Shown here: one piece after another, positions 24,201-34,611 of the stretch
How the letters are laid out: each line of letters starts with the position of its first letter
Numbering within the stretch: position 1 is the stretch's first letter
Position numbers and translations under genes: made by a program
The notes under the pieces: model-generated
The model's database searches: none
Seen by the model: only the letters and a program-made list of their open reading frames with translations
Told to the model about the DNA's origin: nothing
Assembly (NCBI GenBank): GCA_000149265.1
Contig: CH002567.1
Coordinates: forward strand, 2,225,939 to 2,289,938
Reading direction: 5' to 3'
From: Ciona savignyi
Lineage: Eukaryota; Chordata; Ascidiacea; Phlebobranchia; Cionidae
Length of the DNA: 64,000 nucleotides

Positions 24201-27200
24201 AGAAACATAATGAATTATACACAACACATTGCAATATCTCCGATAACCTGACGGTGGGCACGAGGTGATCTGACGATTTCCAGTGTGTTAACTCTCTTGG
24301 TTTTCCCATTCACGGGGATAAACATGAATATCCATCCATCCACATCACTTCATCGTATGTCGACGTTCAATTTAAACTACATGTTTAAATGTTTTTGTTA
24401 GGTTGGAACATGGAGATACGACATAACAACAAGCTTAAGGGAAACTATAAGTGTATCTGTTACGTCAAAGGCTGAAGCCAACGTCTTGCCAATTGTGGTG
24501 ATAACTAGGACAAGATCAGCTACCAGTAGTGTGAACGCACCAGTTGTCATAGAGGCAACGGTAAGATGCAATACTGTCATACTATAAATAATAAATGCAG
24601 TTTTTCATAAAAATAAAACTATGATATATAACACAATGGACAGGTAACAAGAGGCGACCCTGGGCAGCCAATGCTGAACTTAGCCGTGGTTGCGGTAATT
24701 GAGAAACCGGACTCTACTACAGAGCGACTTGTTTTGTTAGATAATGGAGCAGGTTGGAAAACGACAAGATTTGATCATTATATAAATAATGTTATTGTAT
24801 TTAAATATATATGTACTTGGTATACAATATATATATATATGTATGTATAGTGCTTATGGTGCTATTAATTTTAACACAGGCGCAGACACGATTGAAAATG
24901 ACGGCGTATATTCTAGAACTTTCTCTGGATTTTCATCAAGGGGCCGATACAGCATACAGGTAACTTTGTTAATCACATCATCTAAAAGGTTGTATTATAA
25001 ATATAGTGTTGTTAAAATCTGAAATGTACATTTAACCTTTATGGCGAGTATTGCATGGCATATAGCGCACACATATTAAACTGTATGGAACAACTGATAA
25101 GATCATGTTGGTGTAATGATATAATCGAAGTTGTATTTCCGATCTCCCACTTCGGAAGCTTTGCACTAGAGATTGCCTTTTAGTACTGAGAACCGTATGA
25201 AGGGTAAAACTGGCCCCAATTTTTTAAATTGTTTAAAGGCCTATATACAATATAAGATTATTCTAATACCAGTCGGTGCTATATGCCTCTTCATAAAGCT
25301 TGTGTAGATGTATATAGGCCTACCCAAAGTGCCTTATAACAGGTTCTAACTGTCCGGATTGGAGCCAACTTTCGCTTAGAATATATTTCTGTAACTATTT
25401 GATAAAAACAGGGGTACATATACATTATTTACAGGTGGAAGTAAACGGGACCCTGGAATCTACGGGTGCTGCATCATTCGCGTCTGGGTCTCCAGCTCCA
25501 CTAATATTTGGAACCATATTGCGTAACGGTAATTTGGCTATTCGTCTCGTTGAATACAATTGTTTGACCAACTTTTTTCAGGTACAATATCTGGCAATCC
25601 AGCGGCTGGACGCTCAATACCAATTAGGTCAACTGACAACGACCGTGGGAATTTTACAAGGGTTAAAACTAGCAATGGACTTGAGTTTGTAGGGTATGTG
25701 TTCATGCTGTGCCGATCGCGATTAACTTAGTGACTAATTCTCACTAAAAATGCGACCCCGATCGCTGTGATTAATATCATGGTCGCTGAATACGGGTATA
25801 ACTAATGTAAACATTAAATAACAAAATTTTATATATGATTTATTTCATTTTGTTTCTTATTTCACACTAAAAAAATTAATTCAAGAAAAAATATTGGTGT
25901 CGACGGTCAACATATGATTCCTCTCTCTATATACTGTAACTGTGAAGAAAAAATGACTGAATCAGTGATTGTTCTTACCTTATTCCAGGGAAGTTATATC
26001 ACCACAAAGCGATAATCTAGCTCCAAATCAGATCAACGATTTTTCTGCGGCCCAAATCGATCCAAACAATGTGACAAGTGGAATTCGACTGCACTTCACA
26101 GCTCCAGGAGATGATGCGGATGCTGGAACAGGTTTCATTATTATCTTTGATAGACCAGTGGTTTCCAATAAGTGGATCCTATAAAAATAATTTTTTTAAA
26201 AGCAGGGTGATTTGGGTGTGTCCTTTGGTTGTGGCAAGGTCCTTATTGACCATGCCTGGACCCAGAAGATTAATGATTATTATTAAAACTAAAGGAATGT
26301 CTCTATAATATACAAAATACTGCAAAAACCCTTAATTCTTCACAAGGTAATTTAATGATTGCCTGTGTGATAACTCTTCCGTGTTTTCACATTTGCGAGA
26401 ATAATGAATGAATATCCCATTTTTTGTAAACCACCAGTAGGTAAATTATTGTTTGAAATACACTTATGCCACAAAAAATGTTAACTGGCTTTATAAAAAT
26501 GGAGTTTGGATCTTTGTAAAATAGGGATACTTACAAAGCGGTAGTAAGCTTTAAAAACCAATCATTTGCCAAAGTGCTATATCGAATAGTGAAAAAGATT
26601 TTGAGCTTTTTGGGACACAAATGTTACAATTATTATAATTTTCTGAATAAAATAGATATTAATAGTTTTGAGAGTTTAAAACAATTGTGTATTTTAACTT
26701 TTAAAAATATACAAAAACAGCAACATCATACCAAGTTTGCTATACATTTCGAGCTCCACGCAACCTTTCCACAAATTTTGGTGGAAACATTTGCCCATTT
26801 GTTTCCAAACTACCAAGCGCGGCAACCGTCAGAGAATCATTTGTTCTTCCATCACCTAACACTTCAGGAATGAGTGGTTCTGTGAGGTAACAGACAATGT
26901 GGCCCCTTTAACATAATACTACAATAAATTTGTTTTTTAAAGACTGTAATAAGATTTAGAATATCCATTATAACCCATAACTGTTTTAGTTTTCTGCTTG
27001 TAGTGTTTAAACCTGTAAAAACCTATAAAAAGAGACTAATCTTGGAAAAAATTAATTCTTTTATGTTTTTGCATTTTAGAATAGCAATTGCAATGACCGC
27101 CACTGATGAAGCAGGCAATGTATCTCCAGTTTCGAACATTGTCCTTCTGCGCTTCTTTATTGAACCTCCTGTACCAAGTTAGTTCTAGTTGCAAATTTTA

Positions 27201-30200
27201 CAATCATAAATGTAACACTCTTGTCCAATCTCAAATTCTTAATTTTAATCTTACTGGTTAGTTTGGTATAATAAAAAGGTTTAGCACCACTGCTTACTTA
27301 AATCAGCAAAAATGTCCACCAAAACAGAAAATTTTCATACAGAGAGCATGTTTATATACATACCATATTACCATGTTTGGTATAACTGTTGTAAAAATTA
27401 ATCTCCATAGAGTGCCCAGAAGCACCTTCAGCATCATCCAATGGAAATGAACCAATTTACAGTACTAGCCCCACTGTTGTGGCCACCAGTAATTACTATA
27501 ACAATGGAACAACAGCAAGTTATACATGTCAGCAAGGATTTACAATTGCAAATGGAAATTCTGATACATTTACATGTAATTTTGGTCGTTGGGACCAAAC
27601 ATCAGCTCCATTTTGTGAACCAGGTAGTTTTTTGTGCAGTGGTTATAGGATGCGATAACTCGATATTGACACAACTTATTACAGAAAAGAAAGTATATTT
27701 TATAACATCTTTTCTTATCGATAAAAGAATTTTTTTTAAGATATTGATATTTTAAAATAGTACTACCCTAATATTATCTCTCTCTCTCTCTTTTTAACTG
27801 TTTTAAATTTAAAAAACACAAAAAGCAATGGTTATTTTACAGATACTTATTCCTGTAATATGTCACTGAGTGGTTCGGTTGGTTATTCTTCACCATACTT
27901 AAATTCACCGAACAACAATACAACTACAACCGTACATAACCTGGATTGCTACTACAGCATAAACGCCCAAAGTGGCACAAACGTTATAAAAGTGAATTTC
28001 AGGTCTTTTGATTTGGAGAAGCACCCCACATGCAAGTAAGATGATTGACCGGATATTAAGCTGTTACATACGTTACCTTTTCAATTCCTTGCAGTCACGA
28101 TTATGTTGCTGTGTATGAAGGATCGACCACTAGATCCCGTTTGATTGGAAAATATTGTGGGACAAATTCTTCCTTCACCGTTACAGGTCGTGGCCAGTAC
28201 ATGTATATGCATTACCATACCGACTCCTCAGTACCATCAGCAGGATTCCGATTTAGATATTACATTATACGTAAGTGCTAAATTCGAATTTTGGTATTTT
28301 TTAAAATGATTTTTTAAACTAACCTAACCAGGCCCATATGTTACCAGCTCCAAGAACGGTGTCATGTGACCAACTTTTGATTGGAGGCGGGCCAGGTTCC
28401 GGGAATATCACATCACCCAATCACCCCAGGAATTACCCACATAATGCCGACTGTAGGTATCGAATAAATGCTGGTAGCACATCCAGAACCATCACCTTAA
28501 GCTTTACTTCATTCAACTTGGAACGTCACGCCTATTGCAAGTATGTTTCTATTTCGTTACTTCCTGTGCAATGCAATAATACTAACTCTCGTTTTCCCAG
28601 ATTTGACTATGTTGATATTAGAGTTGGCTTCAAGGGAGATTTTTCCATACCAGTTAGAAGATACTGCGGCTCAAGCACTCCAGCTCCAATTACTATTACC
28701 GGTCAACAGTATGTTTATATTCAGTTCTTTACAGATGGCAGTGTCCCAAGATCAGGTTTTAGACTGCAGTACACTATATCAGGTAAGGTTTTTGGATTAA
28801 AACTACCACTTTGCCTTGGTATAACCTATTGCAACTTGCAATACTTTACTTGTAGTTCACTGATAAATGTAACCAACCCATTTGAAAGCTATATTCAATA
28901 ATTAGTGACAGCATACCAAATATATATTGTGTGTGGACAATTTATTGTGCATTTAACAAATGTTTATGAAATGGCATCGATACAGAGAAAGAGATGGTTA
29001 GAAACCAACTACATTACTGAATTTAATAAACCAGAATAAAGTAAAGGCAAATGTGTTATTATTCCAAGATAACGATAAAAAAATCCAAAATTTTAGAAGC
29101 ATTTGCAAATATGTAGATATCAGGTTACATTTTTGCCTAACCCTTATCTTTCTATTTACTATTTAAGTTTATTTTTGGCCCCTTGCATACTCGTAAATAA
29201 TATTAAAAATTATGTATAATTGCAGTCAAGCTGTATTTTCCAAGGACAATATATAGAACTAGAGAGTGTCAACCACGTGTTTAACCACCACTATTTATAA
29301 AACACCTGTTGTAGGCCATATACTCATGCTACAGGGTCCCTAACCACATTTTGTATTTTATACACTGAGTATGTAGTTTGTTTCTGCAAGCATAAACGTA
29401 TGGGTCCCATAGGTATTAAACCAAACTTCTTTTCCATGTGCAGTTATAAAAAGAATACGCGTGTGAGATTTTCGAACATTTTACCACAAATGTTTTAATT
29501 TAAGCTTCTTGTCACGCGCTGTAGTATAATGAAGGTTAATTCCCAAAACAGCCCGATTGAGTTTCATTATTTCGGGGAAATTCCACTGGGCTTAGTGCAT
29601 TAATTTCTGTTTTTACATATCTGAGTAATGTTATCAAAGTTAGGTGTTTGTTAGATAATCTAACAAACAGTTTTAATCCGTTTTGGCGACTCCTTGTTGG
29701 AGATGTCGGCGCAATATGGCATGCCTGTTACAATCATGGTTTTGACACAAGTCGTAATTTTTAGGGTATTTCCCTAGGTATTGTTTTTCTTTTTGCTCAA
29801 TGGTACAACGTCGGATAGGGTACTAACATTTTAGCCGACCAAGCGCTATGCCCTAAAGAGCTTATTTTAGAAAAAATACCGTTTTGGTTTTTCAACGCCC
29901 AGGGGAATTCCCCTAGGTATATTACCCAAAATTTTGGTTTCCGCATAACTAGGCCTTGTTGTCTAACAAATGGCAAAGTTTTATTGCAATTCCATTACGT
30001 TTTCTAGTAGANNNNNNNNNNNNNNNNNNNNNNNNNNNNNNNNNNNNNNNNNNNNNNNNNNNNNNNNNNNNNNNNNNNNNNNNNNNNNNNNNNNNNNNNN
30101 NNNNNNNNNNNTAATTTTTTTAATTTTTCTAAGTGTTTTATCAGTGGCTAATGCACTCACATTTGATCAAATATAGTTTAAATTGGAGCAGCCATTTAAG

Positions 30201-33200
30201 CGCTCTGCGCAAAAAAGCTAATTATTTAAAAAAATACAGTTTTGGTTTTTCAACTCACAGGGGAATTTCCCTGGGTATATTACCCAAAATTTTGGTTTCC
30301 GCATATCTAGACCATGTTGTCTAACAAATGACAAAGTTTAATTGCAATTTTAATGCTTATTCTGTTAGATGTCGGGCCACAAGCCATGCCTGTCACAATC
30401 ATGATTTGAGAACAAAATCTTATTTTTTAGGGTATTTGCCTGGGTATTTTTTTAAATTCTTTTATGTGTTTTATCAGTGGCTAGTGCACTTATATTTTAT
30501 CAAATCTAATTAAAATTTGGAGCAGCCGTTTAAGCGTTATGCGCAAAAAAATCAAATTTTTTTAAAAAATTCCATTTTGGTTATTTACCTCCCAGGGGAA
30601 TTCCCCTGGGTATATTACCCAAAAGTTTGTTTTTTTGCATATCTAGGACATATTGTCTAACAAATGACAAAGTTTTATTGCGATTCCATTACTTTTTCTA
30701 GTATATGTTGGGGCCACAAGCCATGCCTGTCACAATCATGATTTAAAACAAAATCTTATTTTTTAGGGTATTTCCCTAGGTAAATTTTTTAATTATTTCA
30801 AGTGTTATATCAGTGGTTAATGCACTTACATTTCACCAAATTTAAACAAAGAGAGAGAAGCTGTTCAAGCGCTATGCCTCAAAAAGCAAAATTTTTATTA
30901 AAAAATACTGTTTTGGTTTTTAACGTCCCAGGGGAATTCCCCTAGATTTATTACCCGAAATTTTGGCTTCTGCATATCTAAACTACGTGGTCTAACAAAT
31001 TACCGAGTTTCATTAGGATTCCATTACCCTTTCTGGTAGGTATTGGGTCCACAAGCAATGCCTGTCAAGCGTTTGACGAAAAAAAAAAAAACGGACAAAA
31101 ACAATATGTGTCCCATTTTTCCAAATGGGACCCATATCATAATTGGTGTATTTGAATGTGAAATACAGTGATTGATGTGTGAATCACAATAGCTGTAAAA
31201 GAATCAGTAATTTGAATCTTTTAGGTAAATATAAAATCTGTATGCCATTATAAAAAGCTAATTTTCCATTAGTCAGGTAGCAATCCCTCATTTAAAAAAA
31301 TAAAACATTTTGTTTCTTTTTTATACATTGTAAAAATACAAAGTTTAACTAAGTACAATTAATTGTTTCCTTTTTGTAGCTGGTAAGAATTGAAAGTTTT
31401 GTTGATTACCTTAGATGAAACACCCATTTAAACATCAATCATTTTACAGGTGTTCAAAGTAACGATTCCTGTAACATGTTATTAACCGGTCCAAGTGGTT
31501 ATTCTTCACCATACTTTAGTTCACCAAGCGTCAATACAACTACAACCGTACATAACCTGGATTGCTACTACAGAATTAACGCCCAAAGTAAAGCAAACAT
31601 TATAAAAGTGACTTTCAGGCCTTTTGAATTAGAAAAGCACCCCAGATGCAAGTAAGATAATTAACCGAAAGTTATTACTGCACATTCAATTTTTTTTGTT
31701 TCAGTTTTGATTATGTTGCTGTGTATGAAGGATCGACCACTAGATCCCGTTTGATCGGGAAATATTGTGGAACAAATTCTTCCTTCACCGTTACAGGTCG
31801 TGGCCAGTACATGTATATGCATTACCATACAGACTCCTCAGTACCATCAGCAGGATTCCGATTTAGATATTACATCAGACGTAAGTGCTAAATTCGAATT
31901 TTAGTAGTTTTTTTTTAAAATGATTGTTTTAAGACTGCTTAACCAGGCCAATATGTTGCCAGCTTCAAGAACGGTGTCATGTGACCAACTTTCTATTGGA
32001 GGCGGGCCAGGTTCCGGGTTTATTACATCACCCAATCACCCCAGCAATTACCCACATAATTCTGACTGTAGGTATCGAATAAATGCTGGTAGCACATCCA
32101 GAACCATCACCTTAAGCTTTACTTCATTCAACTTGGAACGTCACTCCTATTGCAAGTATGTTTCTCTTTTGTTACTTCCTGTGCATTGAAATATTACTAA
32201 CTCTACTTATTTCAGATTTGACTATGTTGATATTAGAGTTGGCTTCAAGGGAGATTTTGCCATACCAGTTAGAAGATACTGCGGCTCAAGCACTCCAGCT
32301 CCAATTACTATTACCGGTCAACAGTATGTTTATATTCAGTTCTTTACGGATATCAGTGTATCAAGATCAGGTTTCAGATTGCAGTACACTATATCAGGTA
32401 AGGGTATTGATTTAAATCTACTGTGATGATGCAAATGTATAGGACCTTTGTTTTACTAAGATATCCCACCTATTTGTAGGATCAAGTGAATGTGATCAGC
32501 TAAATCTTGGCGGAGAACCTGGTAGTACAGGCTTGATTAAGTCACCGAATTATCCGAATGAATATCCTAAAAACATCGAATGCAAATATAGAATATCAAG
32601 TTCCTCTTCTTCCAATATGATCTCTCTTAGCTTTCTTGCATTCAACCTGGAACCAAATATTCAATGCCGGTATAGTATAGGATATTCATATTTTACCTAC
32701 TTGTATACAAAAATGTAAGAGCAATTGTCTGAACCTTCTGAATATGTAATGGGCAATACCACACAGGTAATCTTCAGGCTATCCCACACACACTGTCAGG
32801 TTACTGGAACTGTTGCAGTGTGTCTGCTAAGTGCCCAGCTAAAAAACAAACCATCTTCCCAGCAATTACTAACATAGCATTGACCTACTAATAAAATGTT
32901 TTCTAAATTATTTTTCTTTGTCGCGTTAGGTTTGACTATTTGCAAGTGTTTGTTGGCCGTAATACAACATCGGGTTCTGTTGGCAAATATTGTGGCACAA
33001 CTACACCTAGTAGCATAACAAGAAGAACTCGTTATATTTCAATGAAATTCAAGACAGATGGATCTGTTACTCGCAGCGGCTTTAATGTTCGATACTCGAT
33101 ATCAGGTATTAGGGATAAAATTAATCATTTTATTGTCTTTTATACTTGTTGAATCTTAAATTACAAAGTAAATTGGCTGTTATCGAACTTATATGTTTCC

Positions 33201-33881
33201 ATATCCAGGTTCACGTTACGCTATGGCTGGAACAATAACGTCCCCCAGCTATCCTGCAAATTATCCCAACAACGCTGAAAATAACTATGTGATCAAACCA
33301 CCAGGCTCACATAGAATAAGACTTACATTTACCAACTTCAAGTAATTATTTTTCATAATTGGGCTGTAACAATGTATGTTTAGGTCAGGAATGTATATTT
33401 AATTTAAAAGGCTGTAGGGATGTCGGTAAGATTGGTGGCTGGCAGTCGTGTTCTTGGCAAGCCACTTAGCAGACATTGCTTTAACCCTAGATTAATGCTA
33501 AATTAAAATTGAAGAAACGTCCCAAGCATGAATAAAACATCGCAATAATGCTGGTATCCAGATGGTGGCCAGGGGGTTATTTTTACCAATAGCTTTGTAA
33601 TACCTCTCCCATGTTTTTCTGTTCACAGGTATAAAACATAAATATATCCTAATCTAACATAAACTATCTTTAACAGTTTGGAAGGCAGTGAACCGAGTTG
33701 CAGATTTGACAGCGTTGTCATTAAACGTGGCACTAAATTTGGAGCTCAGTTGGACAAATTCTGCGGTTCCAAATCCAGATTTACAAGAATCTATGCAGCA
33801 AAACAATTGACCTTGATGTTTAAGACTGATCGAAGTGTTGTTCGTTCTGGATTTAGATGTGAATACTCAAGACACTCTTAA
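15226..33881 (+). CDS. Secreted CLCA protein fused to one Sushi and six CUB domains, 32 exons
   Basis: Thirty-two exons join in one frame to 1710 residues. Exons: 15226-15381, 15437-15574, 15787-15934, 16174-16288, 16599-16773, 21088-21339, 21630-21851, 22075-22188, 22269-22448, 23179-23296, 23759-23898, 24402-24560, 24644-24752, 24880-24959, 25435-25528, 25582-25693, 25989-26131, 26721-26886, 27080-27177, 27411-27623, 27843-28035, 28095-28270, 28348-28540, 28601-28782, 31450-31651, 31705-31880, 31963-32155, 32216-32397, 32480-32669, 32930-33105, 33209-33341, 33677-33881. Order: signal peptide (1-18), CLCA N-domain with metalloprotease motif [13 protein letters not shown] (153-165), VWA with DVSGSM (321-326) and TDGGE (420-424), CLCA C-terminal beta domains, Sushi (907-977), CUB1-6 (978-1710). 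No membrane segment is seen after the signal. CLCA proteins self-cleave and modulate chloride channels in vertebrates; the CUB tail suggests extra extracellular binding. The exon 4 to 5 junction and exon 9 start are the least certain. Confidence 0.9.
16840..17030 (+). repeat. Dispersed repeat end, CACGTG-type family
   Basis: This diverged copy (GTGTTGATCACCACTATTTT then GTTTCTGTATGCAGAAATTA) matches 29255-29440 (plus), 46712-46890 (plus) and 44085-44212 (minus), which share the start AGTGTTAACCACGTGTTTAA-like sequence. It lies in CLCA-CUB intron 5. Confidence 0.55.
17060..17195 (-). repeat. SINE family 1, reverse, partial
   Basis: GGATAGGATATTCATTTTTA followed by CACGTGCAATCGTCATCT; the copy stops before the tRNA head. 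Confidence 0.75.
17349..18249. mobile_element. Nonautonomous hAT element, 901 bp
   Basis: Ends CAGTGGTTCCCAACCTGGGG and AAGGTTGGGAACCACTG are inverted repeats typical of the Charlie-like hAT group. Perfect 8-bp duplications ATTTAGGG lie at 17341-17348 and 18250-18257. A smaller hAT element is nested inside at 17627-17917. Confidence 0.95.
17627..17917. mobile_element. Nested small hAT element, 291 bp
   Basis: Ends CAGACCCGGTGCTAGG and CCTAAAACCGGCCCTG are imperfect inverted repeats with the CAGGGCCGG signature of hAT ends. Perfect 8-bp duplications CATATCGT lie at 17619-17626 and 17918-17925. It is wholly inside the 901-bp hAT element, so it is younger. Confidence 0.88.
18780..19035 (+). repeat. 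LTR fragment of a gypsy-like element
   Basis: It contains a TATA-like GCATATAAAAGCC at about 18932, a polyadenylation-like AATAAAG at about 18989 and the end CGTTTGTTGAACACTA. The last 60 bases match, as a reverse complement, the LTR end at 20390-20470 next to the gag remnant. The two LTR pieces therefore face opposite ways. Confidence 0.6.
19070..19262 (-). repeat. Inverted copy of the 29455-29640 repeat
   Basis: ATTTGTGGTAAAATGTTC and CAATTGGGCTGTTTTGGAAT here are reverse complements of sequence at 29455-29640. Both lie in introns of the CLCA-CUB gene in opposite orientation. Confidence 0.6.
19577..20309 (-). pseudogene. Gag remnant of a Ty3/gypsy-type LTR retrotransposon
   Basis: Two overlapping minus-strand frames (20309-20028 and 20050-19577) together look like a retrotransposon capsid protein with one zinc knuckle, [14 protein letters not shown] (CX2CX4HX4C), near the C-terminus. 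The frame shifts near 20040. No protease, reverse transcriptase or integrase was recognised downstream, so the element is truncated and inactive. It lies antisense in CLCA-CUB intron 5. Confidence 0.8.
20371..20470 (-). repeat. 5' LTR end and primer-binding site
   Basis: On the minus strand the LTR end ...GTGTGTTGAACACTACA runs directly into TGGTGTCAGAAGTGAGATG, a typical LTR-retrotransposon primer-binding site with the initial TGG. Gag starts about 60 bases downstream. Similarity to the other LTR piece is lost beyond about 20470. Confidence 0.65.
22470..22600 (-). repeat. SINE family 1, old reverse fragment
   Basis: TTTATCCCTGTAAATGGGAA and GTGGTGTGTTGTAGAATG match the tail half of the SINE at low identity. 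Confidence 0.5.
23364..23662 (-). repeat. SINE family 1, near full-length reverse copy
   Basis: It starts with the pentamer run GGATAGGATAGGATAGGATA, passes through GAACCCATTTATCCGCGGGT and GTGCCTTGCCC, and ends with the tRNA-like head (CACTTAACCGTTAGACCAGC). It lies in CLCA-CUB intron 10, just upstream of exon 11. Confidence 0.9.
24040..24335 (+). repeat. SINE family 1, forward copy
   Basis: Head GTGGTGATTTAGTGCGACGC, body CCTTGGGCAAGGCACTTAAC, tail GGGGATAAACATGAATATCC. In CLCA-CUB intron 11. Confidence 0.88.
26205..26415 (+). repeat. SINE family 1, diverged forward copy
   Basis: GTGTGTCCTTTGGTTGTGGC and CATGCCTGGACCCAGAAGAT are recognisable; head and tail are decayed. In CLCA-CUB intron 17. 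Confidence 0.6.
27411..27623 (+). other. Exon encoding the Sushi (CCP) domain
   Basis: This single exon encodes residues 907-977 with exactly four cysteines (KCP, SYTC, FTC, APFC) and the conserved tryptophan GRW before the last cysteine, the hallmark of a complement control protein module. It is flanked by phase-1 introns on both sides, the usual form for a shuffled extracellular module. Confidence 0.88.
27777..27791. repeat. TC microsatellite
   Basis: A short run of TC dinucleotides in CLCA-CUB intron 20, upstream of exon 21. Confidence 0.8.
27843..28782 (+). other. CUB1-CUB2 cassette (exons 21-24)
   Basis: Each CUB domain is made of two exons, with a phase-2 intron at the same place, just before the conserved DYV. 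CUB1 has [23 protein letters not shown] and the final [13 protein letters not shown]2 has [38 protein letters not shown] and RYCGS. The acidic positions of the CUB calcium site (E in LE, D in DYV, D in TD) are kept. Confidence 0.9.
29645..31085 (+). repeat. 335-bp satellite array, about four units
   Basis: The landmark CAGGGGAATTCCCCT recurs near 29898, 30255, 30593 and 30928, with 335-bp spacing where no gap intervenes. Each unit also has CTAACAAATGACAAAGTTT, CATGCCTGTCACAATCATGA and TATCAGTGGCTAATGCACT. Related units occur at 17205-18725 and 43265-43640. Confidence 0.85.
30012..30111. other. Assembly gap (100 N)
   Basis: A run of exactly 100 N inside the satellite array; the true array length is unknown. 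Confidence 0.99.
31450..32397 (+). other. CUB3-CUB4 cassette (exons 25-28), recent duplicate of CUB1-CUB2
   Basis: Exons 25-28 repeat exons 21-24 almost base for base. The short introns are also similar: the one after exon 26 begins GTAAGTGCTAAATTCGAATT, as does the one after exon 22. Identity in introns means the duplication is recent. CUB3 keeps FELEKHPRC and [12 protein letters not shown]4 keeps FNLERHSYC and FDYVDIRVG. Confidence 0.92.
32675..32900 (-). repeat. SINE family 1, old reverse copy next to an exon
   Basis: TATAGGATATTCATATTTTA starts within about ten bases of the exon 29 donor, and later CAGGTTACTGGAACTGTTGC and AGTGTGTCT match the body. Strongly diverged. Confidence 0.6.
33424..33650 (+). 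repeat. SINE family 1, old forward copy
   Basis: GCAGTCGTGTTCTTGGCAAG and AGCAGACATTGCTTTAACCC mark this decayed copy in the last CLCA-CUB intron. Confidence 0.6.
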
Positions 33882-34067
33882 ATTCTTGGTTTGTCCGCAA
33901 TTGTTTTTAAATATCTTTTTGGCAATTTGCATAGCTAAACATCCAACCTTAACACAGATTGAAACAAAACTGCTGGTAAAAGAGAAGACCACACATCACT
34001 TCTAATATAAACTGCTCTGCTTATATATTATATATGTATATCAATGGTGAATATATGGTGTTCATGA

Positions 34068-34073
34068 AATAAA
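34068..34073 (+). promoter_or_regulatory. Polyadenylation signal of the CLCA-CUB gene
   Basis: AATAAA lies 187 bases after the stop codon, followed by an A-rich stretch. Confidence 0.6.
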
Positions 34074-34611
34074 AAAACACATAGCAAAGCATGTACTTTT
34101 AGCATTTTGGTGCTGATAATCTTTGATAGTCAATAACTTGACTGGAAAGCGCTAATTATTTCATATTTAAAAAAATTGTAGACATAAGAGTAACCCATCT
34201 TAACCCCAAGAAAATCCAAAATATATATTATACATACACTACTATTGTATAAGCTGCCATATTAAAAAAATGCGGACACCCTATACCCATTTCCAATCCT
34301 TTTGCGAAAATCCCCAGAATTTAAACCCTACTCAAACCAGTAATCACTTTGATTTAACATCCCATATTATCAGAAGAAATTCATCCAATCTAGCTGAAAT
34401 ATTTAGGGGTTTCAATTTTAACTAATATGTTTTCAATTTGCTGTAGAAAATTCAAGGCAAATCACTAAATATGCTCGCAACGAAGCATAGAATATAAAGC
34501 AGGTGGCCGTTTTTTTTAGTATCAGCTCCATCATTCTTTGGTCTTTGCTATCCTATATCTCGAAAATGAATTGGTCAATTCACTTCAAATTGTTAATAAA
34601 TTGGTAGAAAT

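Larger units (their letters stand above)
15226..27177 (+). other. CLCA core module (exons 1-19)
   Basis: Exons 1-19 encode residues 1-906. They hold the CLCA N-terminal domain with a zinc-protease-like HExxH followed by GVFDE, the cysteine-rich RC...SC...C segment (exon 5), VIEFCHSN and [10 protein letters not shown] before the VWA domain, and later the [15 protein letters not shown] and [12 protein letters not shown] motifs of the C-terminal half. Every region expected of a full CLCA protein is present in order, so this is not a fragment. The VWA metal site keeps DxSxS. Confidence 0.9.
28783..31449. other. CLCA-CUB intron 24, filled with repeats
   Basis: No exon is seen in this 2.7 kb. It holds a CACGTG-type repeat end (29255-29440), the 29455-29640 repeat, the 335-bp satellite array with a 100-N gap, and a closing AAATGGGACCCATAT near 31120 that is inverted relative to ATGGGTCCCATAG near 29400. 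Confidence 0.7.
32480..33881 (+). other. CUB5 and CUB6 (exons 29-32)
   Basis: CUB5 has [38 protein letters not shown] and GKYCG. CUB6 is more diverged, with [31 protein letters not shown] and KFCGS, and ends at SRHS. CUB6 lacks the first cysteine pair partner at its start, having [10 protein letters not shown] instead of a cysteine. The protein ends straight after CUB6. Confidence 0.88.

Noticed and set aside
28338..28901. A separate short gene starting at an in-frame ATG in CUB2
   Set aside because: The open frame is exon 23, its intron and exon 24 read through; splice phases fit the large gene.
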